The notes under the pieces: model-generated
What the model was told of the DNA's origin: nothing
Databases searched by the model: none
The model's input: the letters and a program-made list of their open reading frames with translations, nothing else
Assembly: GCA_903857795.1 (NCBI GenBank)
Contig: CAIOGM010000178.1
Span: 1-34,380 of the forward strand
Reading direction: 5' to 3'
Length of the DNA stretch: 34,380 nucleotides
Source of the DNA: an uncultured Geobacter sp.
GTDB taxonomy: Bacteria; Desulfobacterota; Desulfuromonadia; Geobacterales; CAIOGM01
Made by a program: the position numbers and the translations under genes
Shown: piece by piece, positions 1 to 8,793 of the stretch
Position numbering within the stretch: the stretch's first letter is position 1
Layout of the letters: each line of letters opens with the position of its first letter

Positions 1-2
1 GG

Positions 3-279
3 GAAAAGACTCAGGGTCAGATAGAGGTCATAGATCTCGATCAAGGGTACATCTCTTTAGGTGGTGACGATGAAACGAGAAGAAAATCATATCATGAGTG
101 GGTTATGTCATCGGTGCCTGAAGGTGAGTGGCAAAGAGTTCATGAAGCGGCGCAGCGAGGACATTTAACTGGCGACGAGAGGTTCCAGCAAATCGTCGCG
201 GAACGAATAGAGTATTCGTTTAGATTTCCGTAAACCCGGCAGACCAAAGAAACTTCAAAGCTTCATTGGTAAAAAATAA
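3..279 (+). pseudogene. REP-associated tyrosine transposase (RAYT / Y1_Tnp family), C-terminal fragment with frameshift
   Basis: An open frame enters from the left edge and runs to a stop at 231-233. It contains a YHEWVMSSVPEGEW segment and then HEAAQRGHLTGDERF, which resembles the C-terminal part of REP-associated Y1 transposases. From 229 a second frame, one base out of register, supplies the basic tail RKPGRPKKLQSFIGKK and stops at 277-279. This family normally ends in such an (R)RGRPKK tail, so the two pieces are best read as one gene broken by a single-base frameshift. The catalytic HUH/Tyr part would lie left of the window and cannot be checked. Just after the stop is TAAATCTGTCCCGGTTTTC, a sequence I associate with the ends of such elements. 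Family assignment is from pattern memory. Confidence 0.6.
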
Positions 280-311
280 ATCTGTCCCGGTTTTCTCGGT
301 TTTCTCGGTTT

Positions 312-823
312 TCTACTGGCTGGCCCGGATGCTTGAGGCGGGAGAGGACCCGATCTTCATCCTCCGGCGGATGGTGATCCTGGCCAGCGAGGATATCGGC
401 AACGCCGACCCCCGGGGGCTTCAGCTGGCTGTGGCGGCCCTGCAGGGGGTCCAGCTGGTGGGGATGCCCGAGGGGCGGATCATCCTGGGGCAGGCGGTCA
501 CCTACCTGGCCACCGCCCCCAAGTCCAACGCCGCCTATGCGGGGATCGACGCGGCCCTGGCCGAGGTCCGGCAGAGCGGCCCTCTGCCGGTGTCGCTCCA
601 TATCCGCAACGCGCCGACGAAGCTGATGAAGGAGTTGGGGTACGGCAAGGGGTACAAGTACGCCCACAGTTTCACCGGCGGGTATGTCCCCCAGGATTAC
701 CTCCCGGAGGCGCTGGCCGGGAGACAGTTCTACAAGCCGACGAAACATGGCTACGAAAAATCCATCAGGGATCGGATGGAACTTTTGAAACGACCGCCGG
801 TAGAGGGTGAGGAGACATATTGA
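312..823 (+). pseudogene. rarA: Replication-associated recombination protein A (RarA/MgsA), 3' fragment only
   Basis: The reading frame from about 312 encodes YWLARMLEAGEDPIFILRR, then MVILASEDIGNADPRGLQLA, PEGRIILGQAVTYLATAPKSN and YKYAHSFTGGYVPQDYLPE. This is the C-terminal tetramerisation/clamp-loader-like part of RarA, a AAA+ ATPase acting at stalled replication forks. RarA is usually about 430-450 residues; only about 170 remain. The Walker A and B motifs are absent because the frame begins directly after the transposase remnant. The apparent ATG at 266 would add a peptide read from the element-end sequence and a tandem TTTTCTCGGT repeat (291-317), so it is not a credible native start. 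The natural C-terminus is kept. Inference: the transposase element is inserted in, or was joined by deletion to, rarA, leaving it non-functional unless the 5' part lies upstream. Confidence 0.85.
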
Positions 824-839
824 AGGTGCCACCCGTTGA

Positions 840-1022
840 AGGCAACCCGAGAAAATCAATCTACTGACACCAACAGCATTGAAGTTTTTGTTGGACATTT
901 CCGCCAGACGCATCCGTGAGAAAATCGGGGCGGTGATTGATCGTCTGACGGAAGACCCGGAAAAACAGGGCAAGGCACTGCTCGGGGGCCTGCCGAAAAT
1001 TCGTTCTGCCCAAGCTGGTTGA
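840..1022 (+). pseudogene. RelE/ParE-type toxin remnant
   Basis: This start-less frame encodes LTPTALKFLLDISARRIREK followed by IGAVIDRLTEDPEKQGKALLGGL, then runs out of similarity and stops. The pattern 'RRIREKI..IDRL.EDPEKQGK.LLG' matches the first two-thirds of RelE/StbE-type ribosome-dependent mRNA interferases, where helix residues precede a P..G.PL motif. The usual remainder, a beta-sheet ending in R-x-R-x-x-Y with catalytic Arg/Tyr, is missing. No initiation codon exists in frame after the upstream stop at 837-839. No antitoxin gene is visible next to it. It is a dead fragment; the family call is moderate because only about 45 residues can be compared. Confidence 0.5.
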
Positions 1023-1047
1023 GGCCGGTTGGGATAATGATCCTCAC
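995..1047 (+). pseudogene. Type I restriction enzyme R subunit (HsdR) N-terminal scrap
   Basis: A frame different from the RelE remnant reads KFVLPKLVEAGWDNDPH at 997-1047. Type I restriction R subunits commonly carry a closely similar segment near the N-terminus ('...F(V/I)xPxLxxAGWDxxPH...'). Only about 17 residues survive before the sequence changes character just upstream of the next gene's ribosome-binding site. Alone this is weak. It is strengthened by HsdM-like and HsdS-like scraps less than 1.3 kb downstream in the same orientation. Confidence 0.4.
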
Positions 1048-1057
1048 CGGAGGCCAA

Positions 1058-1828
1058 ATGTCATTTAAAGACTTCAAACTCTTTGATACACACCTTCATA
1101 TTATCGACAACAAATTCCCGTTAATACCGAACAATGGGTATCTTCCTGATGCCTTTACCTGTGAAGATTACCTCGACAGAATGAAAGAATACAATCTTGT
1201 GGGAGGTTCCATCGTATCAGGTTCTTTCCAAGCATTTGACCAGACGTATTTGGTTAATGCACTCAAAATACTTGGCCCTTCATTTGTGGGGGTAACGCAA
1301 TTACCGGCTTCAGTCTCGGACGAAGAACTACTTGAACTCAACAGCGTTGGTGTCCGCGCTGTCAGATTTAATCTCAAACGCGGCGGTTCAGAGGAAGTCA
1401 AGTATCTTGATAGTGTGGCAAGACGAGTTCACGAACTTGCTGGCTGGCATGTGGAGTTGTATGTTGACTCCAGAGAGCTGACTTCACTTTATGATACACT
1501 GGCAGCGCTGCCGTCTGTCAGCGTAGATCATCTCGGTCTGTCAAAGGAAGGATTTAGCACGCTTCTTAAACTTGTTGAAAGAGGAGTTTATGTGAAGGCA
1601 ACAGGTTTTGGGCGAGTAGATTTTGATGTGAGAACCGCTCTACAAAACCTTTATGCCGCGAATCCAGATGCTCTTATGTTTGGCACTGACCTCCCATCGA
1701 CACGCGCTCAACGCCCCTATGAAGACAGCGACTTTGCTTTGGTAATTGAAGCATTGGATAGTGAAAAGGCGATCAAAGTCCTCTATGAAAATGCTGTTAA
1801 TTTCTATCATCCTGCAATGAGTGGCTAA
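1058..1828 (+). CDS. Amidohydrolase family protein (metal-dependent TIM-barrel hydrolase)
   Basis: This 256-residue protein has the layout of the amidohydrolase_2 family (2-pyrone-4,6-dicarboxylate hydrolase-like). The N-terminal metal motif is FDTHLHI (about residues 9-15). A mid-protein VDHLGL supplies a histidine, and the C-terminal MFGTDLPS supplies the aspartate. The length is right for a complete single-domain enzyme. The start is ATG 1058, because GGAGG lies four bases upstream; the frame is open back to 1019 but that stretch is the HsdR-like scrap. The gene is clearly richer in A/T than the flanking high-GC genes, suggesting recent acquisition. It sits alone among pseudogene fragments, so the substrate cannot be inferred. 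Confidence 0.75.
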   Translation: MSFKDFKLFDTHLHIIDNKFPLIPNNGYLPDAFTCEDYLDRMKEYNLVGGSIVSGSFQAFDQTYLVNALKILGPSFVGVTQLPASVSDEELLELNSVGVRAVRFNLKRGGSEEVKYLDSVARRVHELAGWHVELYVDSRELTSLYDTLAALPSVSVDHLGLSKEGFSTLLKLVERGVYVKATGFGRVDFDVRTALQNLYAANPDALMFGTDLPSTRAQRPYEDSDFALVIEALDSEKAIKVLYENAVNFYHPAMSG

Positions 1829-1830
1829 CC

Positions 1831-1980
1831 ATGGGTGATACTCTCGTGCGTAATATTCTCGGCACACCCAATGCTAAACGAGACGCCATCGGCAAGGTAA
1901 AGGCGCACCAACTCTGTGTCAGCGTGACAGCAGTCCCCCGGGCCGGGCGGGCAACCGACCATATGGTGCGATTTCTGGCG
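1831..1980 (+). pseudogene. DUF167 (YggU-like) protein remnant
   Basis: The frame from ATG 1831 gives LGTPNAKRDAIGKVKAHQL then CVSVTAVPRAGRATDHMVRF and LA. This follows the DUF167 pattern: a PNAKRD-x-I segment, a 'L.V.VtA.P..GrA' strand and an amphipathic 'alikfLA.efgv' helix. After LADEFG the similarity ends and the frame runs into sequence resembling HsdM. The conserved C-terminal half of DUF167 (the S-x-V-x-I-x-x-G-x-x-x-R-x-K segment) is absent, so this is a truncated remnant. DUF167 has no firmly assigned function. The spacing to the amidohydrolase stop is 2 nt, but no convincing ribosome-binding site is seen. Confidence 0.5.
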
Positions 1981-2318
1981 GATGAATTTGGTGATGCCGG
2001 GGAATTCTACACGCCGCCTGGATCACCTTACCGTACTATCGGCGTATAAGTGGTGGGGTGGTGGTGCGTACGAGAGGGAGACGATAGATGGAGCCCAAAC
2101 GGCAGCAAAGACGTTGTCAATTGTCAATGCTGGCGATCTGATTATCAGTAAAATCTGGGTAAGGCATGGGTCAACGGCAATAGCGACAGAGTCTGTTGAT
2201 GGTTGCGCTGCATCAGGAGGGTTCCCGACATTCAGCTTAAATCGAAAGCTGATAGAGCCGAGGTGGCTGCATTGGCTTACAAAGACTCAGAGCTTTTGGG
2301 ATGACTGCGCCGAACCCT
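1979..2318 (+). pseudogene. Type I restriction-modification remnant: HsdM scrap joined to HsdS-like target-recognition domain
   Basis: About 13 residues, ending FGDAGEFYTP (to about 2017), match the GEFYTP motif that precedes the N6-adenine methylase domain of HsdM. A shift into another frame at about 2018 then reads to the stop at 2318-2320: YKWWGGGAYERETIDGAQTA, then AKTLSIVNAGDLIISKIWVR, VDGCAASGGFPTF and LHWLTKTQSFWDDCAEP. This resembles half of an HsdS specificity subunit (a G..TAAKTL..V..GDLIISKI...G segment, then an FP.F strand and a W/L helix). HsdS normally has two such recognition domains separated by long helices, about 400 residues in all; about 95 residues are left. An internal deletion between hsdM and hsdS explains the junction. 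Non-functional. Confidence 0.55.
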
Positions 2319-2397
2319 AGCCTCACACGAAGGCACAAAGACACGAAGAGGGGCAAGAGATGAGCCAGATAGGTGAGACCTGAGATGCAACTGAGCC

Positions 2398-3027
2398 TCA
2401 GCTGGTTTCGCGGCGCCTCAGGAGCGGGAGGAGCTCTGCATGGTGGTCGATCCGGGCGAAGCCGGGGAGGTCGGCCTTGTAGGCGACGAAGGGGACTCCC
2501 GCCGCCTCGGCGGCTTGGCGGTCGAGATCGGAATCGCCCACAAAGAGGGCTTCATGGGGGGCGATTTGGTAGTGGTCGAGGATCCGGTGGAGCGGTTCGG
2601 GGTGGGGCTTGGGATTGGTCACCTTGGAGGAGGTCATCACGCAGCCGAAGAACCGGGCCAGATCAAATTCCTGGAGCAGCGCCTCCATGGAGACGGCGCG
2701 GTTGGTGCAGACCGCCAGCTGAAACCGTGGCTGCAGCGCCTCCAGCGTCTCCACGAAGCCCGGTTCCATCCTCATGAGCGGCAGCAGCTCCCGATAGTCG
2801 ATGGCTGCCGCCAGTTGGAAGGCGCGCTGCCGCTCTTCACCCTGGGGAAAGAAGAAGGTTAGGACATCCCGGTTGGCGTAGGTGTGGAGCACCCGCATGG
2901 TCTGCTCATCCTGCCGGTCAAGCTGGCGCCCCATGGCCGTCATGATCTGCCGGTAGAAGGCGAAATTCGCCTCAATGGAGTCGAAGATCACCCCGTCGCA
3001 ATCGTAGATCACCGCCTTGAATGCCAC
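2398..3027 (-). CDS. HAD-superfamily hydrolase (phosphoglycolate-phosphatase-like)
   Basis: About 209 residues. The N-terminal nucleophile motif I is YDCDGVIFDS (DxDG, the first Asp attacking phosphate). Motif II is AVCTNRA, motif III carries the lysine in TNPKPHPEP, and motif IV is FVGDSDLD. The helical cap between motifs I and II is of the small C1 type, as in phosphoglycolate phosphatase and beta-phosphoglucomutase relatives. GTG at 3025-3027 is preferred as start because GAGGGGG lies just upstream; a GTG at 3042 overlapping the HNH stop (GTGA) is the alternative. It is downstream of and probably co-transcribed with the HNH nuclease gene. The substrate is unknown. Confidence 0.85.
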   Translation of the reverse strand: MAFKAVIYDCDGVIFDSIEANFAFYRQIMTAMGRQLDRQDEQTMRVLHTYANRDVLTFFFPQGEERQRAFQLAAAIDYRELLPLMRMEPGFVETLEALQPRFQLAVCTNRAVSMEALLQEFDLARFFGCVMTSSKVTNPKPHPEPLHRILDHYQIAPHEALFVGDSDLDRQAAEAAGVPFVAYKADLPGFARIDHHAELLPLLRRRETS

Positions 3028-3038
3028 GTCATTCCCCC

Positions 3039-3341
3039 TCACTCTTCACTCTTGAGACGATCCAGATACTCCTCCCACTCCATGGGGAGGAGGTATTTTT
3101 TGCGGCTGTTGCACTCCCGGCAGGCCGGGACCACGTTGCCCGGGGTGCTCTTCCCCCCCCGGGCCACCGGCACCAGGTGGTCCATGGTCAACTGGTCGGC
3201 GGGGAACGTGGCGTCGCAGTAGTGGCAGAGCCCTCGGGCCAGGCGGTTCTGCCACCAGCGGGTCCGGCGCAGGTCTCGCCCCTTGTCCCGTTCGCGACGA
3301 ATATCCTGTTCGGTGACATCGGAGATGAAGTAATCGGTCAT
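3039..3341 (-). CDS. HNH endonuclease domain protein
   Basis: About 100 residues. It contains the McrA-like HNH/treble-clef fold: CHYC (zinc knuckle), TMDHLVPVARGG (the H of HNH), then NVVPACRECNSRKKY with the second CxxC and the N/K residues. This size and motif order are typical of free-standing HNH proteins found next to housekeeping genes, distinct from restriction enzymes with extra domains. ATG 3341 (MTDYFISD) is chosen; a TTG at 3368 would add nine residues without a better ribosome-binding site. Its stop overlaps the earlier possible start of the HAD gene. The role is unproven: DNA nicking or processing is expected from the family. Confidence 0.85.
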   Translation of the reverse strand: MTDYFISDVTEQDIRRERDKGRDLRRTRWWQNRLARGLCHYCDATFPADQLTMDHLVPVARGGKSTPGNVVPACRECNSRKKYLLPMEWEEYLDRLKSEE

Positions 3342-3420
3342 GGTCGGTTTAGCTCTTATTTTGTGCAACAGTCGTTGAAATTTTCGATTAATGATGACCT
3401 TCAGCCAGTTAATAACGACA

Positions 3421-3480
3421 GTGGGAGCGGCCTACGGCCGCGTATGATGCCGGGAATCCGCGCCTAAAGGAAGCTCCTAC
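3421..3480. repeat. REPIN-like pair of inverted REP palindromes
   Basis: The segment opens with GTGGGAGCGGCCTACGGCCGCG, whose core 3427-3441 is an imperfect palindrome (GCGGCC-TAC-GGCCGC). It closes with GCTCCTAC, the reverse complement of GTAGGAGC. So two REP units with GT(A/G)GGAGC heads face each other about 60 bp apart, the arrangement called a REPIN. The second unit read on the minus strand is GTAGGAGCTTCCTTTAGGCG. REPs of this head type are mobilised by RAYT transposases; a RAYT remnant lies at 3-279. Confidence 0.6.
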
Positions 3481-3503
3481 GGGTCGTTGCAAACGTTATT
3501 GCA

Positions 3504-3578
3504 GAACCTTGAACCTCGTACCCTGAACCTAGAACATTGAACTTAGAACCTTGAACCTAGAACCCTGAACCTAGAACC
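3504..3578. repeat. 14-bp tandem repeat (heptamer GAACCTT/GAACCTA), five and a third copies
   Basis: Units start at 3504, 3518, 3532, 3546 and 3560, with a partial unit at 3574. The consensus is GAACCTTGAACCTA, itself two related heptamers. Copies differ by one to three bases. The array begins 5 bp beyond the rnhA stop codon. A shorter array of the same heptamers lies at 22748-22776 at the 3' end of lgt. Confidence 0.85.
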
Positions 3579-3582
3579 GCCT

Positions 3583-4032
3583 CTAACCCCGCTCTTGCCG
3601 CCAGGCGGTGATTGCCGACCGGGCCAGTTCGTCGCACCGTTCGTTCTCCTCGTGACCGTCATGCCCCCGGACCCACGTCCAGGTGACGTCGTGGCCCGCG
3701 GAGAGCTCCATGAGCCGCTCCCAGAGGTCGCGGTTGAGCACCGGCTCCCTCTTGCTGTTGATCCAGCCGCGCTTGACCCACCCTTTGAGCCACTCGGTCA
3801 TCCCCTTCACCAGGTACTGGGAATCGGTGGTGACGGTGACCGCGCAGGGGCGCTTCAGGGCCGCCAGCGCCTCGATGGCCGCCGTCATCTCCATCCGGTT
3901 GTTGGTGGTCTCACCGGTCGCTCCGGAAAGCTCCTTTTCCGTGGTCCCGCAGCGGAGGATCGCGCCGTACCCTCCCACGCCGGGGTTGCCGCTGCAGGCG
4001 CCGTCACAGTAGATCTCAACAGGGGGCGACAT
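3583..4032 (-). CDS. rnhA: Ribonuclease HI
   Basis: 149 residues. The enzyme cleaves the RNA strand of RNA-DNA hybrids (R-loops, primer remnants). All catalytic residues are visible and fall at the E. coli RNase HI numbers: D10 in [12 protein letters not shown]48 in NNRMEM, D70 in TTDSQY, H124 in RGHDGH and D134 in ERCDELA. The basic 'handle' region with W81, W85 and KRGW is kept. The length is that of the bacterial type 1 enzyme. The start is ATG 4032 behind GGAGGGGG; it overlaps the acyltransferase gene by 17 nt, so it is the last gene of the pilD operon. A tandem repeat lies immediately downstream. Confidence 0.97.
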   Translation of the reverse strand: MSPPVEIYCDGACSGNPGVGGYGAILRCGTTEKELSGATGETTNNRMEMTAAIEALAALKRPCAVTVTTDSQYLVKGMTEWLKGWVKRGWINSKREPVLNRDLWERLMELSAGHDVTWTWVRGHDGHEENERCDELARSAITAWRQERG

Positions 4033-4666
4033 AGGCCCCCTCCTGTTTGAGACTCTCGGCGATGGCGCCCATGACCCGATCGACGATCCTCTGGTGGGTC
4101 TCCTTGCAGTCGTCCAGGAGGAAAAGATCGGAAAAGTCCAGGGGGGGGCCGAAGACGATCCGCGCCTCCCGGCCGAAGTCGGGGAACTTCCAGCGGTTCA
4201 GCCCGATGAGGGTAGAGGGGATCACCGCCGGCCGTGTGTCATAGATGATCTTTCCCACACCCCGGTTCCCCTTCCCGAGGACGCCGTCTTTGTGCCGGGT
4301 TCCTTCGGGAAAGAGCATCACCTTCTGGTCGGCCAGCAGGGTGTTGAGGAGCTTGCCGGCCCGCACGTCTCGCCCTCGTTTCACCGGGAACGCCCCCCAC
4401 GAGCTGTAGAGCCAGCCGGGAAATCCATGGAAGAGCTCCTCCTTGGCCGGCGCCCAGAGCATCTGCATCGGGTAGGTCCGGATCACCGCCCAGGGGAGGA
4501 AGATGGTGTCATAGGCGGAGATATGGTTGGCAGCCAAAAGAACCCCTCCGGCAGGGGGGATGTTCTCCGCTCCGATGATCCGGAACCGGTTGAGCAGGGA
4601 GGCGTAGCTGCCGATGACATGAATGGAGAAGGTGACCCAGCACCGGCGGAAAAATGAAGCCTTCAC
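4016..4666 (-). CDS. plsC: 1-acyl-sn-glycerol-3-phosphate acyltransferase (PlsC-like)
   Basis: 216 residues. Lysophospholipid acyltransferase family: transfers a fatty acyl group to the sn-2 position of lysophosphatidic acid at the inner membrane face. Block I is NHISAYD (N47-H48...D53, the NHx4D catalytic pair), block III is [10 protein letters not shown] (119-128), and a hydrophobic N-terminal helix (about 10-25) would anchor it. The start is GTG 4666 with GAGG six bases upstream, 10 nt after the regulator gene, so it belongs to the same transcript. Other LPLATs of this size (for example lyso-ornithine-lipid acyltransferase) cannot be excluded. The symbol is therefore functional rather than proven. 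Confidence 0.85.
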   Translation of the reverse strand: MKASFFRRCWVTFSIHVIGSYASLLNRFRIIGAENIPPAGGVLLAANHISAYDTIFLPWAVIRTYPMQMLWAPAKEELFHGFPGWLYSSWGAFPVKRGRDVRAGKLLNTLLADQKVMLFPEGTRHKDGVLGKGNRGVGKIIYDTRPAVIPSTLIGLNRWKFPDFGREARIVFGPPLDFSDLFLLDDCKETHQRIVDRVMGAIAESLKQEGAYVAPC

Positions 4667-4676
4667 GATAACCTCG

Positions 4677-6058
<1,382 letters not shown>

Positions 6059-6062
<4 letters not shown>

Positions 6063-7483
6063 TCGCTTTCCCGGGGGAGCCAGATGGAGAAGATGGTGCC
6101 TTTCCCCGTCGTACTCTGCACGGTGATCCTGCCGTTGAAGGAGTCGATGATCCGGGCACAGATGGCCAGGCCGAGGCCGGTCCCCTTGCCCGGCTCTTTG
6201 GTGGTGAAGAAGGGGTCGAAGATCTTGTCCAGCTGGTCCGGTGCAATCCCCTCGCCGGTATCCCGAAGCTCTATTTTCAGGTAGGGAAGGGGGGGGGCGC
6301 CGTTTTTGAAGCTGCTGTGGAAGGCCCCGTTGAAATCACTCCTGCGCCTCCCCCTGACCAGAGGATGGAGCCTGGGGGTGGCGGAGAGCGCCGAGAGCGT
6401 CCCCTCGGACGCCGTGATCAGGAGCTCCCCCCCCTGCGGCATGGCGTCATGGGCGTTCATAATCAGGTTGATGAGCACCTGCTGGAGTTGGTGTCCGTCC
6501 ACCCTGACCTCCGGCAGATCGGGAGGGATGTCACAGGTTACCCTGATGGTGCGGAAGAGTCCCTGTGCGGTGAGGAGCTCCATGACCTCACGGATGATCC
6601 CGCCGGTGTCGATCCGGCTGAGCTCACCTTGACGGGGGCGGGCGTAGTCAAGCAGGTGTCTGACGATGTGATCGATCCGCCGGGCGTCATCCCCGATCCG
6701 CTGGGCATAGGCCGCCCGCTCGGGATCCCCCTCCAGCTCCTGTCGGAGGATGCCGGCATACCCCATGATGGCGGCCAGCGGGGCGCCGACCTCGTGGGCC
6801 ATCCCGGCGGCCAGGAGCCCTATGGAGGCCATCTTCTCCGTCCGGATACTCTCCTCCCGGGCCTGATTCAGCTCCTCGTCGGTTGCGGTCTGGACTCTCC
6901 TGATGGGGAGGATGATAAGCCGGGAGAGGAGGAGCGAGCCGACTCCCAGAAACAGGAGGAAACTCAGGAGGGTGTAGCCGAGAAAACTCTTCCCGGAGTT
7001 CTTGAGGAGCCTGTTCTCTTCGGCCAGGGTGAGGGTCAGGCGGAGCAGACCCCGGCTGACCCCATCGACACCGGCGACCGGCGCGTAGCAGGTGACGGTC
7101 TCTTCCCGTGGGGAGATTATCAGGCGGGGCTGGCTGTTCAGGAGGCTCTCGGCGAGGAGATGGTCCGGCGCCGGGGCCGGTGGGATGGCCAGGATCACCC
7201 CTCCGGAGCGGTCCGTGATGCAGAGGCTGCGAAACTCGTGATCTTGTTCCAGGGTCTCCACGAAGCGGGCCACCAGAGGAGATGAACCTGACGAGGCGAT
7301 CTCTTCCGGGAGGAGGCGGGAAAGGAGCGTCACGAGGCGCCGGGTCTCATCGGATTTCCGGGAATAGAGGCTCTGCCGGCTGCTCCCGTGGGAAGCGACA
7401 CCGAGCAGGAACCAGGTGGCCATGAGGAGGAGCAGCAGGGCCGAGAGGATGGCGGTGGAGAGCGTTAGGCGGGGCCTCGTCAT
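6059..7483 (-). CDS. Membrane sensor histidine kinase
   Basis: 474 residues. TM1 (about 9-30) and TM2 (about 168-190) flank a periplasmic sensor of about 135 residues with a PAS/Cache-like look (FRSLCITDRSGGVILAIP). After TM2 comes a short HAMP-like linker, then the H-box GMAHEVGAPLAAIMG with H230. The HATPase domain has an N-box LINLIMNAHDAM, G1 DTGEGI, F-box FFTTK and G2 GTGLGLAI. An unusual insertion of about 35 residues (RLHPLVRGRRRSDFNGAF and following) sits between N and G1. ATG 7483 overlaps the pilD stop as ATGA, and its own stop overlaps the regulator start. The signal is unknown. PilS-like by context, but canonical PilS has six TM segments. Confidence 0.95.
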
Positions 7484-8259
7484 GCGGCTCTGCCGCTCCC
7501 GAGAAAGAGACCGAGGTACCAGGAGATGAGCCGTGAGCCGAAGAAGAGGTAGATGAGGGCGCCCATGACCAGGAAGGGGCCGAAGGGGATGGCGAATTTC
7601 CCGTCCCGTTTCTTGATGAGCATGACCGTGATCCCGATGACCGAGCCGGTCAGGGAGCTGACGAAGATGATGAACGGGATAGCCTTCCAGCCGAAAAAGG
7701 CGCCGAGCATGGCCAGGAGTTTGATATCGCCACCACCCATCCCCTCCTTGCCGGTGAATCGCTCATACCCCCAGGCGACCAGAAAGAGCGACCCCCCTCC
7801 GGCGAGGATGCCGAGGAGAGAGTTGAGCCAGCCAAGCCGGGGGATGAGGAAGGAACAGGCGAAACCGATGACGATGCCGGGAAGGGTGATCTCGTCGGGG
7901 ATGATCTGGTGTTCCAGGTCGATAAAGGTGACGACGATCAGCGCGGCGCAGAGGAGCGCCAGGAGCGAAAACGACAGGGTGAGCCCGAACCTGAGGTAGA
8001 GGGCGACCCCCAGGAGTGGGGTCAGCAGCTCCACCAGCGGGTAGAGGGGAGAGATGGAGGTGCTGCAGGAGTTGCAGCGCCCCCGGAGCAGGAGGTAACT
8101 CACCAGGGGGATGTTATGCCAGGGGGGGATCGCCTTGCCGCAGACCGGGCAGTGGGACGCAGGGAAGGCCAGCGACTCGTTGCGGGGGAGGCGGTAGATA
8201 CAGACATTGAGAAACGACCCGATCAGCAGGCCGAAGACGAAGACAGTGGCGGCAATCAT
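7480..8259 (-). CDS. pilD: Prepilin peptidase / N-methyltransferase (type IV leader peptidase)
   Basis: 259 residues, polytopic inner-membrane enzyme that cleaves type IV prepilin leader peptides and methylates the new N-terminus. Domain order: hydrophobic N-terminus with IGSFLNVCIYRLPR, a cytoplasmic zinc-binding loop with two CxxC pairs (CPVCGK and CNSC), then the aspartyl protease core. The first catalytic Asp is in FIDLEHQIIPD, the second in the GxGD motif GMGGGDIKLLAM. ATG 8259 is used; upstream in-frame codons to 8325 add a non-conserved stretch. It leads an operon with the two-component pair, plsC and rnhA (ATGA and GTGA overlaps). No pilin genes are in the window. Confidence 0.95.
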   Translation of the reverse strand: MIAATVFVFGLLIGSFLNVCIYRLPRNESLAFPASHCPVCGKAIPPWHNIPLVSYLLLRGRCNSCSTSISPLYPLVELLTPLLGVALYLRFGLTLSFSLLALLCAALIVVTFIDLEHQIIPDEITLPGIVIGFACSFLIPRLGWLNSLLGILAGGGSLFLVAWGYERFTGKEGMGGGDIKLLAMLGAFFGWKAIPFIIFVSSLTGSVIGITVMLIKKRDGKFAIPFGPFLVMGALIYLFFGSRLISWYLGLFLGSGRAA

Positions 8260-8375
8260 GTCCCAGTATCCCTTGATTGATGCGAAAAAGTAAATGCGCA
8301 ATAGTAAAGGTAATCGTCGGGTCACGCAAGGAGTTTTATGGCCGGCTCACCGCGCCCCCCTCCGGGAGTCACCGG

Positions 8376-8705
8376 CTACTCGGCGTCCGGCGTGGAACGC
8401 TGTTTTTTCCTGGCGGAGCACTGCTTCTTGGCCTCCAGGCGTCGCCGGCGTTCCGCGTGGGGAATGGTTGTGGGCCGCCTTTTTTTCTGGACCTGGTTGC
8501 GCCGCTCCAGCAATTCGGCCAGCCGTTCCAGCGCTCTCTCCCGGTTACGCAGCTGTGACCGGCTCTCGGTGGCCTGGGCCACGAGTCCGGTGGGGAGATG
8601 CCGCACCCGGACCCCGGAATCGGTGGTATTGCGGTGCTGACCGCCCGGTCCCGAACCGCGGAAAAAATCGAATTCCAGTTCTGTTGGGTCGAAAACGATG
8701 GACAT
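8376..8705 (-). CDS. Peptidyl-tRNA hydrolase / release-factor-like protein, ArfB (YaeJ/ICT1) type
   Basis: 109 residues consisting of one class I release-factor catalytic domain. GSGPGGQHRNTTDSGVRV carries the GGQ motif (residues 21-23) that enters the peptidyl-transferase centre. There is no codon-recognition domain. The C-terminal third is very basic (RRNQVQKKRRPTTIPHAERR and a lysine/arginine tail), as in ArfB, where such a tail probes the empty mRNA channel of stalled ribosomes. A codon-independent ribosome-rescue role follows from the family. ATG 8705 has AAAGGA seven bases upstream. It is divergent from the HD gene, and separated from pilD by about 115 bp. Confidence 0.85.
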   Translation of the reverse strand: MSIVFDPTELEFDFFRGSGPGGQHRNTTDSGVRVRHLPTGLVAQATESRSQLRNRERALERLAELLERRNQVQKKRRPTTIPHAERRRRLEAKKQCSARKKQRSTPDAE

Positions 8706-8793
8706 GACATTCCTTTGAAGTTAAATTAGAAAATCCGAGGCGGCGCCTATTTTCGCGGGGTAATCATACCGTTCTTTCCGGACGAGGTAAACG

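Noticed and set aside
263-1057. Long minus-strand open frame opposite the rarA fragment
   Set aside because: It is an antisense shadow of high-GC coding sequence; low-complexity Arg/Pro/Gly content and no ribosome-binding site.
2373-2862. Plus-strand open frames opposite the HAD phosphatase gene
   Set aside because: Codon-shadow frames; the minus-strand HAD motifs are unambiguous.
3504-3578. CRISPR array
   Set aside because: Units are contiguous 14-mers with no spacers and no cas genes.
8260-8375. Sigma-70 promoter for the pilD operon (TTGCGT, 17 bp, TACTAT on the minus strand)
   Set aside because: Only 7 of 12 consensus bases match; too weak to list.
8294-8707. Plus-strand frames opposite the ArfB-like gene
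   Set aside because: Antisense shadow; the GGQ motif on the minus strand is decisive.
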